A DNA stretch of 64,000 nt from Omphiscola glabra (Eukaryota; Mollusca; Gastropoda; Lymnaeidae), in NCBI GenBank assembly GCA_964017045.1, contig OZ024795.1:54847350-54911349 (forward strand). The letters run 5' to 3'. Shown piece after piece: positions 39,201-51,200 of this stretch. Each line of letters begins with the position of its first letter. The stretch's first letter is position 1. The notes beneath the pieces are model-generated. The model searched no databases. It was not told the origin of the DNA and saw nothing but the letters and a program-made list of their open reading frames with translations. The position numbers were made by a program, and so were the translations under genes.

Positions 39201-42200
39201 GCCAGACTATGAGACTCTCAGACATTGTTCTACTGATACAAGTAGCTAAGATTGCCAGACTATGAGACTCTCAGACATAGTTCTACTGATACAAGTAGCT
39301 AAGATTGCCAGACTATGAGACTCTCAGACATTGTTCTACTGATACAAGTAGCTAAGATTGCCAGACTATGAGACTCTCAGACATTGTTCTACTGATACAA
39401 GTAGCTAAGATTGCCAGACTATGAGACTCTCAGACATTGTTCTACTGATACAAGTAGCTAAGATTGCCAGACTATGAGACTCTCAGACATAGTTCTACTG
39501 ATACAAGTAGCTAAGATTGCCAGACTATGAGACTCTCAGACATTGTTCTACTGATACAAGTAGCTAAGATTGCCAGACTATGAGACTCTCAGACATAGTT
39601 CTACTGATACAAGTAGCTAAGATTGCCAGACTATGAGACTCTCAGACATAGTTCTACTGATACAAGTAGCTAAGATTGCCAGACTATGAGACTCTATTGT
39701 TCTACTGATACAAGTAGCTAAGATTGCCAGACTATGAGACTCTCAGACATAGTTCTACTGATACAAGTAGCTAAGATTGCCAGACTATGAGACTCTCAGA
39801 CATTGTTCTAGTGATACAAGTAGCTAAGATTGCCAGACTATGAGACTCTCAGACATTGTTCTACTGATACAAGTAGCTAAGATTGCCAGACTATGAGACT
39901 CTCAGACATTGTTCTACTGATACAAGTAGCTAAGATTGCCAGACTATGAGACTCTCAGACATTGTTCTACTGATACAAGTAGCTAAGATTGCCAGACTAT
40001 GAGACTCTCAGACATTGTTCTACTGATACAAGTAGCTAAGATTGCCAGACTATGAGACTCTCAGACATTGTTCTACTGATACAAGTAGCTAAGATTGCCA
40101 GACTATGAGACTCTCAGACATTGTTCTACTGATACAAGTAGCTAAGATTGCCAGACTATGAGACTCTCAGACATAGTTCTACTGATACAAGTAGCTAAGA
40201 TTGCCAGACTATGAGACTCTCAGACATTGTTCTACTGATACAAGTAGCTAAGATTGCCAGACTATGAGACTCTCAGACATAGTTCTACTGATACAAGTAG
40301 CTAAGATTGCCAGACTATGAGACTCTCAGACATTGTTCTACTGATACAAGTAGCTAAGATTGCCAGACTATGAGACTCTATAGTTCTACTGATACAAGTA
40401 GCTAAGATTGCCAGACTATGAGACTCTCAGACATTGTTCTACTGATACAAGTAGCTAAGATTGCCAGACTATGAGACTCTCAGACATAGTTCTACTGATA
40501 CAAGTAGCTAAGATTGCCAGACTATGAGACTCTCAGACATTGTTCTACTGATACAAGTAGCTAAGATTGCCAGACTATGAGACTCTCAGACATTGTTCTA
40601 CTGATACAAGTAGCTAAGATTGCCAGACTATGAGACTCTCAGACATTGTTCTACTGATACAAGTAGCTAAGATTGCCAGACTATGAGACTCTCAGACATT
40701 GTTCTACTGATACAAGTAGCTAAGATTGCCAGACTATGAGACTCTCAGACATTGTTCTACTGATACAAGTAGCTAAGATTGCCAGACTATGAGACTCTCA
40801 GACATTGTTCTACTGATACAAGTAGCTTAGATTGCCCGACTATGAGACTCTCGGACATTGTTCTACTGATACAAGTAGCTAAGATTGCCCGACTATGAGA
40901 CTCTCGGACATTGTTCTACTGATACAAGTAGCTAAGATTGCCAGACTTTGAGACTCTCAGACATTGTCCTACTGATACAAGTAACTAAGCTTGCCAGACT
41001 GCATGAATCTGAGAGTAAAGTAGACCCTTTTTACAACAGATCATTTTCAGTCATCAAGAGAGGGATAAGACCAATTTTTTTTCTTTAAAAACTGCTATAA
41101 TAGTCATGTTACAATATTCATGTTATGTTAAACATTGCAGTGAAATGAACAAAAAATAAAATTGGTTTTAGACAAAATGTGACAAAAGCCATGGTCTGAT
41201 CATAAAGACAAAAGCTATGGTCTGATCATAAAGAAAAAAGCCATGATCTGATCATAAAGAAAAAAGCCATGGTCTGATCATAAAGAAAAAATCGACTGTC
41301 TGATCAAAAAGAAAAACTAGGCAACTGACCAGTGCACGAGTCCATGGCCGAACATTTCTTTACTTCCACGTTAGGGCCTGGGCAGGTACCACCAAACTGG
41401 GGAAGTGGGTTATCACATGTCCGATATCTTTCTGTCACACCTTGACCGCACGTTGCACTGCAGGTGTTCCAGCCTAACCATGACCCCCAGCCACCTTCAA
41501 CTAGTCAAATCAGTCAAAGAAATTGTTTCATTATAAAATATTGAACACATTTTTAAGCGTTACATAAAGATCATGAGATTGTTAGATCATACGTGGTAAA
41601 GATCATGAGATCGTTAGATCATACTTGGGTAATTAGAAGAACCAGCAATATCAATCGTTAGACCATACTTGGGTAATTACTAGAACCAGCAATATCAATC
41701 GTTAGATCATACTTGGGTAATTAGTAGAACCAGCAATATCAATTGTTAGATCATACTTGGGTAATTACTAGAACCAGCAATATCAATTGTTAGATCATAA
41801 TTGGGTAATTACTAGAACCAGCAATATCAATTGTTAGATCATACTTGGGTAATTACTAGAACCAGCAATATCAATTGTTAGATCATACTTGGGTAATTAA
41901 TAGAACCAGCAATATCAATTGTTAGATCATACTTGGGTAATTACTAGAACCAGCAATATCAATTGTTAGATCATACTTGGGTAATTAGTAGAACCAGCAA
42001 TGTCAATCGTTAGACCATACTTGGGTAATTACTAGAACCAGCAATATCAATCGTTAGATCATACTTGGGTAATTAGTAGAACCAGCAATATCAATTGTTA
42101 GATCATACTTGGGTAATTACTAGAACCAGCAATATCAATTGTTAGATCATACTTGGGTAATTACTAGAACCAGCAATATCAATTGTTAGATCATACTTGG

Positions 42201-45200
42201 GTAATTACTAGAACCAGCAATATCAATTGTTAGATCATACTTGGGTAATTAGTAGAACCAGCAATATCAATTGTTAGATCATACTTGGGTAATTACTAGA
42301 ACCAGCAATATCAATTGTTAGATCATACTTGGGTAATTAGTAGAACCAGCAATATCAATTGTTAGATAATACTTGGGTAATTACTAGAACCAGCAATATC
42401 AATCGTTAGATCATACTTGGGTAATTAGTAGAACCAGCAATATCAATTGTTAGATCATACTTGGGTAATTAGTAGAACCAGCAATATCAATTGTTAGATC
42501 AAATGTGGTTAATTACTAGAACCAGCAATATGCATTGTTAGGTCAAACTTGGGTAATTAATAGAACCAGCAATATCAATTGTTACATCAAACTTGGGTAA
42601 TTACTAGAACCAGCAATATCAATTGTTACATCAAACTTGGGTAATTAATAGAACCAGCAATATCAATTGTTACATCAAACTTGGGTAATTACTAGAACCA
42701 GCAATCTCAATTGTTACATCAAACTTGGGTAATTAATAGAACCAGCAATATCAATTGTTACATCAAACTTGGGTAATTACTAGAACCAGCAATATCAATT
42801 GTTACATCAAACTTGGGTAATTACTAGAACCAGCAATATCAATTGTTACATCAAACTTGGGTAATTAATAGAACCAGCAATATCAATTGTTACATCAAAC
42901 TTGGGTAATTACTAGAACCAGCAATATCAATTGTTACATCAAACTTGGGTAATTACTAGAACCAGCAATATCAATTGTTACATCAAACTTGGGTAATTAC
43001 TAGAACCAGCAATATCAATTGTTTCATCAAACTTGGGTAATTACTAGAACCAGCAATCTCAATTGTTAGATCCTAAAAGATAAACTATTAGAATAATTAC
43101 TATATCCAACAAGATTACGTTATCCAAAGATATTAATTACCAGAATGAGCAATAATAATTACTAAATCCAAAGTCCAAAAGATATAAATGACTTTTCCAA
43201 CAATCTTAATTAATAGATCCAAGAGTGTTAAAGATATAAATGACTTTTCCAACAATCTTAATTAATAGATCCAAGAGTGTTAATTATTGAACAAAAAGGT
43301 ATTAATTTCTTGATCCAACAATGTCAATTACTGGTATCTACAAACATTCTTCCATACAGTGCATATACATGATCCTGACCTGGGCACTGAGCTAAATTAC
43401 AGAATTGATTTGGCTTGACCTCCCCTCGACACACAGTTTTGGTGTCTTTGCACGATCTTGTCCTGCCGCGAACACCCCCACCACAGCTGACACTACAAGG
43501 CGTCCATGGAGACCAGGCCGTGTACATTGTCTCAGTGTCAGGATTCAAAGGAAAGTTGTAGGGGTCGTCTGGTTCCACCGATGTCTGCTCAAAACATAGA
43601 TAAACATTGTAAAATAAATAAATATGATCTCTGAACGTCATGAGCTCTGAAGTATCTGAAACAGTTTTTATTATCAAATCCATTTTGTTAACATTGCCCT
43701 TTTAAGAAGAGCAGAATTGTGATTCAACATTGAAAGCAAAATGTAACGTTTACTATGATTTGGCCTTGTAAAGAAAGATATAATGAACTTATTTAAGCTG
43801 ATTCCATAACATTCCACTATGGTTTACTTAACAACCCTCTTTAGTTTACATAACAACCCTCTTTAGTTTGCATAACAAACCACTTTAGTTTACATAACAA
43901 CCCACTTTAGTTTACATAACAACCCACTTTAGTTTACATAACCCACTTTAGTTTACATAACAACCCACTTTAGTTTACATAACAACCCACTTTAGTTTAC
44001 ATAACCCACTTTAGTTTACATAACAACCCACTTTAGTTTACATAACAAACCACTTTAGTTTACATAACAACCCTCTTTGATTTACAACTTTGTAAATACT
44101 ATTAAAAAAAATGAACACAACACTTTGCCTACTGGGTCATCTTTACTGTTTCGACGGTGCCGATAAATCACGAGACTCCTTCCAACAGCCTCCAACCTCT
44201 CAGCTGAAACTTGTTTGGGACCCGATGAGATGTACCGTGACTTGTTCAGTGATTCAGTCTGATTCAGCCCAAGTTCTAAGAGCCTCCGGTGAACTACCTG
44301 TCTGCTTCTATGGTTCTGTGAGGCGTCATTGCTCAATCTAACAAATCCATGGCCGAGTAACTCAATTTGGGTTTTATTTCTCCAATGATAGTAGGTTCTG
44401 TTAGGAAACCAGGTTGTATGAGGTTTGATAAAGAGGTTTGGTTTTCTGCATTTCCCCCCAGGTTGGTTAAAAATTGTTGTGTGGTTTGAATCATCTTTAA
44501 TTTCACAGTATACAAAAGTGAACTGGGGTGTGACCGTGAACTGGGGTGTGACCATGAACTGGGGTGTGACAGTGAACTGGGGTGTGACTGTGAATTGGGG
44601 TGTGACTGTGTTCATAGTGTTGTTGAGGACATCTCCGTCTGTAGGCAAAGTCCCTTTCCAGTGAACTTCTCGTTTTTCTCTGGTCTCCCCCACAGCTGAA
44701 AAGTATTTTTAAAACAACATAAAAAATAAATGGATGGAATTAGTTTAAAAAGAGTTTGAATTGAATCTGGATCTGTTAAAATGTGCTATCCCACCCATGG
44801 TGTCCCACCCAAGGTGTCCCACCCATGGTATTCCCGCCCAAGGTGTTCCACCCATGGTTTTCCCACCCATGGTTTGATCCGCTAGATAAATATATCATCT
44901 TAACAAAAAAAAAAGAATAAAATAGGTCCATCGTTTATACACAAAATTGAAGATGTCTTGCAATAAGTTTGAATATAACAATCATCCCTTTTAAACAAAA
45001 TAATTTCTGTCAAATTTTGAAATTGATCCAATTGCCATTGCTAAAAATAGAACCCTTTATTTGGGAATTTCATGTTGAATGTCTAATTATTTTTTTAACT
45101 TAAGTTGAGGATTGGACTGTTTACCAAAAAATTTCGTCCTCCCCCCCCCCCACACTATTTATACATTTCTTCTTTAGTATATGTAAATAAATATAAGAAA

Positions 45201-48200
45201 TTTACCCTTGCTGAGCTCCTACTACTCTGGAGCTCTCTGCTTAACTCACCTTCGGGTAATTGTATACAGAAACTGCCATCACAGGAAGACGTTTGAATCT
45301 TTGACCCCAGGCAACCCTCTCCGCCCGCTGGATATGGTGAGTTGCACAGCCGATACCTGCTTCTACGCCCAGTTCCGCACTCGGCTGAACATCCGGTCCA
45401 CAACTGCCAACTTCCCCAACCACCTTTTTCTAGCCAAACAAAATTATTTTGAAAAAATTTATTGGGCAAAAGTGTCACTAAAGAAAATTACAAGATTAGA
45501 GTTATCTTATCAGAATATTAGAGTAATCCTATCAGAAGATTAGAGTAATCCTATCAGAAGATTAGAGTAATCCTATCAGAAGATAAGAGTACTCCTAATT
45601 TCAAGTCTATGAACTTTTAGCTTTTCTCTGCAGTTAACTTAGTCATTGCCTTGAATTTTTTAAAATCTATTGTTCTATTAGCGATAGCCAAATATTGTTT
45701 TAAAATCTATTGTTCTATTAGCGGTAGCAAAATATCGTTTTAAAATCTATTGTTCTATTAGCGGTAGCCAAATATCATTTTAAAATCTATTGTTCTATTA
45801 GAGTAGAGGTAGCCAAATATCATTTTAAAATCTATTGTTCTATTAGAGTAGAGGTAGCCAAATATGATTTTAAAATATATTGTTCTATTAGAGTAGAGGT
45901 AGCCAAATATCATTTTAAAATCTATTGTTCTATTAGAGTAGAGGTAGTCAAATATCATTTTAAAATCTATTGTTCTATTAGAGTAGAGGTAGCCAAATAT
46001 CATTTTAAAATCTATTGTTCTATTAGAGTAGAGGTAGCCAAATATCATTTTAAAATATATTGTTCTATTAGAGTAGAGGTAGCCAAATATCATTTTAAAA
46101 TCTATTGTTCTATTAGAGTAGAGGTAGCCAAATATCATTTTAAAATCTATTGTTCTATTAGAGTAGAGGTAGCCAAATATCATTTTAAAATCTATTGTTC
46201 TATTAGAGTAGAGGTAGCCAAATATCATTTTAAAATCTATTGTTCTATTAGAGTAGAGGTAGCCAAATATCATTTTAAAATCTATTGTTCTATTAGAGTA
46301 GAGGTAGCCAAATATCATTTTAAAATCTATTGTTCTATTAGAGTAGAGGTAGCTAAATATCATTTTAAAATCTATTGTTCTATTAGAGTAGAGGTAGCCA
46401 AATATAATTTTAAAATCTATTGTTCTATTAGAGTAGAGGTAGCCAAATATCATTTAAAATATATTGTTCTATTAGAGTAGAGGTAGCCAAATATCATTTT
46501 AAAATCTATTGTTCTATTAGAGTAGAGGTAGCCAAATATCATTTTAAAATCTATTGTTCTATTAGAGTAGAGGTAGCCAAATATCATTTTAAAATCTATT
46601 GTTCTATTAGAGTAGAGGTAGCCAAATATAATTTTAAAATCTATTGTTCTATTAGAGTAGAGGTAGCCAAATATAATTTTAAAATCTATTGTTCTATTAG
46701 AGTAGAGGTAGCCAAATATCATTTTAAAATAAAAACTACTTTAAAAAACAACACAATCCTTGATAATCAGCTATTTAAAAAAACAAAACAAAGACATTCT
46801 GTCCCCAATTTAAAACAAAGACAGAAGCAGTTTCAACCAGTTCAAAGCTTACTTGGGCACTCGCCTCCATAACAAGGCATTTGTCGAACCAAATGGCTCG
46901 TTTTGCCCTGGCCAGGGAAACATCTCAGGTTTTGAGACAAGCAAACCATAATGGATTCTTTTTTTCCGTACTTGCCACAAGACTCTGAGCAAGGGGAATA
47001 TTCAGACCACTGAGTGACTCCTGCATTTCTGCCTGTAAAATATATTAGTCCTATATACAGAGTCTATTTAAATATAAGCATGGAGGGTCTAATGAAATAT
47101 AAGCATGGAGGGTCTAATTAAATATAAGCATGGAGGGTCTAATGAAATATAAGCATGGAGGGTCTAATGAAATATAAGCATGGAAGGTCTAATGAAATAT
47201 AAGCATGGAGGGTCTAATGAAATATAAGCATGGAGGGTCTAATGAAATATAAGCATGGAGGGTCTAATGAAATATAAGCATGGAGGGTCTAATGAAATAT
47301 AAGCATGGATGGCCTAATGAAATATAAGCATGGAGGGTCTAATGAAATATAAGCATGGAGGGCCTAATTAAATATAAGCATGGAGGGCCTAATTAAATAT
47401 AAGCATGGAGGGTCCTTGAATGATATGAGCCAAATGAAGAGCTCAGAGATGCTCAGTGTCCCACTGGGTCACTACAGGCTATCTGAAAGGTACACTTAAG
47501 TTTGTCATTCCAAAGTATTACATGGTGAAGTTTAACACAACTGAATTAGAGTTTAACAAATTTTGTTTCGCAAGCTCTTGAGAAGTGTAACACATGTGAC
47601 CTTGGCCTTGGTCTGGTAGATTGAGTGCTATAATTTTTTTTAACAATTTGCTACCCTAAGAATAATGCCAAAAAGTTGTTAATATTCCTTTCGAATAATG
47701 CCAAAAAGTTGTTCAGAATCCTTTAGAATAATGTCAAAAATTTGTTCAGATTCCTTTAGAATAATGCCAAAAATTTGTTCAGATTCCTTTCAAATAATGC
47801 CAAAAAGTTGTTCAGATTCCTTTAGAATAAAGCCAAAAATTTGTTCAGAATCCTTTAGAATAATGTCAAAAAGTTGTTCAGATTCCTTTAGAATAATGCC
47901 AAATAGTTGTTCAGATTCCTTTAGAATTCCTTTAATTTGATGTTCATTGGGTTAAGTTTCTGTGTTATGTGACAACAAAATTCAACTTTTTGTCTGGAGC
48001 TCTCCTGTTCACAGTGTTTAAACACGTGATTAAATTGTTTCTAGATTGATCTAGAGGCCGTGTGCACCTGGTCAAACCCTGAAAGTGATGGCTAAATATT
48101 TTATCTGTTTATTAATTACGCCAAAACTGTTTTTAACATCGACCTTCCCTCAAACACACAAGTTAAATAAAAAAATAAAGGACCATTAAAATGAAAATGA

Positions 48201-51200
48201 CTTATACAGTGTTTCCCATTTAAGGACCTAATTGAACATGTAAGTCAATGTGTAAGTCTCAGTGTAAGTCAATGTGTAAGTCAACGTGGTTAAAATATTA
48301 GGATTTTAAGATCCTACTAATTCACAAGAACATTGTAGAATGTTCCTAGCCTGCTGGCATATAAGAATGAATTGTCATTATTTTTTAAGTCAATTGTTCA
48401 ATGTGAAATATCCATTACAGTGTATGCTGCATCAAAACGACATGTTTAGTCCTGTACTGGTCACACCATTACAGTGTATGCTGCATCAAAACGACATGTT
48501 TAGTCCTGTGCTGGTCACACCATTACAGTGTATGCTGCATCAAAACGACATGTTTAGTCCTGTGCTGGTCACACCATTACAGTGTATGCTGCATCAAAAC
48601 GACATGTTTAGTCCTGTACTGGTCACACCATTACAGTGTATGCTGCATCAAAACGACATGTTTAGTCCTGTGCTGGTCACACCATTACAGTGTATGCTGC
48701 ATCAAAACGACATGTTTAGTCCTGTGCTGGTCACACCATTACAGTGTATGCTGCATCAAAACGACATGTTTAGTCCTGTGCTGGTCACACCATTACAGTG
48801 TATGCTGCATCAAAACGACATGTTTAGTCCTGTGCTGGTCACACCATAACAGTGTATGCTGTGTCAAAACGACATGTTTAGTCCTGTGCTGGTCACACCA
48901 TAACAGTGTATGCTGTGTCAAAACGACATGTTTAGTCCTGTGCTGGTCACACCATTACAGTGTATGCTCTGTCAAAACGACATGTTTAGTCCTGTACTGG
49001 TCACACCATTACAGTGTATGCTGCATCAAAACCACATGTTTAGTCCTGTGCTGGTTACATGCCATGCATTGGAGGTCCCATTCAAATATTTTTCAGGATA
49101 TGGAGGATTGATAGTTGAACCAATTCATGCACATACCACACTCCCTTCGTTCTAGACACAACTGTTTCTGGAACCACTTCCCTTGACAAGGTATCCCACC
49201 ATTCTTTGTTGTGGGGTTGTCACAGCGGCGCATTCGGATCCTCTCCCCTTGTCCGCAGAGTGTTGAGCATTGTTCCCACTCCTCCCATTCTCTCCAGCCT
49301 CCATTGACTGGACAAGCTCCTACGTATTTGACACAGTTAATGCTGGACCAGTATTTGTTCTGTAAAGAATAAAGTTGTTGTCATATGATAGCAATTTGTT
49401 GTAATATCATATGATAGCAATTTGTTGTAATATCATATGATAGCAATTTGTTGTAATATCATATGATAGCAATTTGTTGTAATATCATATGATAGCAATT
49501 TGTTGTAATATCATATGATAGCAATTTGTTGTAATATCATATGATAGCAATTTGTTGTAATATCATATTACACCAATTTGTTGTAATATCATATGACACC
49601 AAAATGTTGGTTTGTCTTGTGCTAAATTTCAAAATTAAATTTTTTTCCACACTCATAATTGATATAGAAATGATTTAATTCAAATTGTTTTGTCTTGATT
49701 TTCCAGAAATTTCTACCGCAAGTCTAAAAATGCATATTTGAACTAGCAGCATAGCTGCCAAAAGTAACCCTGGAATTTTGAAAAATGCTTAAAGGTCAAA
49801 TGTCACTCACAACTTTGCCCCGGTCCTGGAGGATTTTCAGCACCTCATCATAGATGCAGTGTTTATCCATACACATTTCTACCAACTCTGGGAACACTGC
49901 ATGAATCTGCACCAGGTACTGCTCTGCTTCTGCTTTTCCATCAGCACCTATAACAGACACGGTCACAGCTTTAAAAGAACTATTTTTTGCCTTATTTTAA
50001 AGTAAATTTTAAAAGGTCACTTTCCTCATCCAATATTTGACAAAACATTTTTTAAAGTAATTTCCCTGTTAGACCTCGATCATAAAATATTTGATTTCCC
50101 CATTCGGCAGGAGAAGACAAATTTGCATTAAATAGTGAATCTCACTTGCTTGGCAGCGTCCAATACAAGTTCTATTTTGTTCCTTTGCTCCCTCGCAAGA
50201 ATCACCGCCATACGCTACTTTAGGATTATCACAGACACGGGTTCGTAGTTGAAGACCTTTATCCTCACAATCTGCATGGCACTTGTTCCACACAGACCAT
50301 TCAGTCCAACCTCCATTCACTAAGTGTGTACATAATGAAAGATGGACGTCACAAGTAAAGAATATGAATACATTTTTAGATTAAATCAACTTTGAATGAC
50401 TTCTGATTTAAATTAACACTAACTTAACAAATTTGTGTTAGTAGCTCAGTACAACTATTGCCTTTCCTATATATAATTTGGACATGTTGCAAGAATGCCA
50501 GACCACTGCTTTCCCAGTAGAATATTTTAAGCCCAGTTTGAGCATGGCAAGCGGTATGCAGGTGACGAAACTTTTAAGCTTCAACCTGAGAGCCTATTTA
50601 AATGCATTCTGCATAAAACCAGAAATGTGGGAACAATCAGCTTAGGATTGAGGTTTTTGGCCTCTTCCTTACTGCAGGCTATCCAGAAATGCCTGGGTTA
50701 ACAGAGATCTCCCATCAGAGTTTCCTTGCAACTACTGCACAAAAAACATTTAGTGTAAGAATTGGTCTCAACTGCCATCTTCTCACCCACAGAAATAAAC
50801 CCAAGCAACAATTAAAAGAACCTCACATAAATTGTGCGTGTCCAGTTTAGAATGGTCAGCTAATCTGAATGTAAATTTAAAATTGAAATAATTTTTTGGA
50901 CAGTGTTTCTAGATAAAAACTATTTAACGTGAAATTATAAAACAATAATCGTACAATAAAAATCTTCCCGTCATTAAATCCAGATGAACTAAAACACAAT
51001 GAAAAATGATTTACTGACCTGGACATATCTGTATGTCTTTATTGAAAACACATGTGTATGTTAGCCAGAACCTATCCTAATTTTCAAGCATATTACAAAT
51101 AATTTACAAATTAACATTTGAATTTACAATGTGCTACTTACATTTTAAAACACATATTTGAGTGTTCCAAACGCTATAAATTAATTTCTGTCTGTTAATT

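Noticed and set aside
37020..41000. Possible CRISPR-like array
   Set aside because: The units are contiguous with no unique spacers between conserved repeats, and the setting is a eukaryotic intron. The same applies to all other arrays here.
45758..46722. Minus-strand ORFs of IFGYLYSNRTIDFKM repeats
   Set aside because: A 45-bp AT-rich array in an intron. It is not needed for the reading frame, since exons 7 and 8 already join in phase.
48340..49155. Plus-strand ORFs of LHQNDMFSPVLVTPLQCM repeats
   Set aside because: A 54-bp intronic array, antisense to the gene, between two exons that already join in phase.
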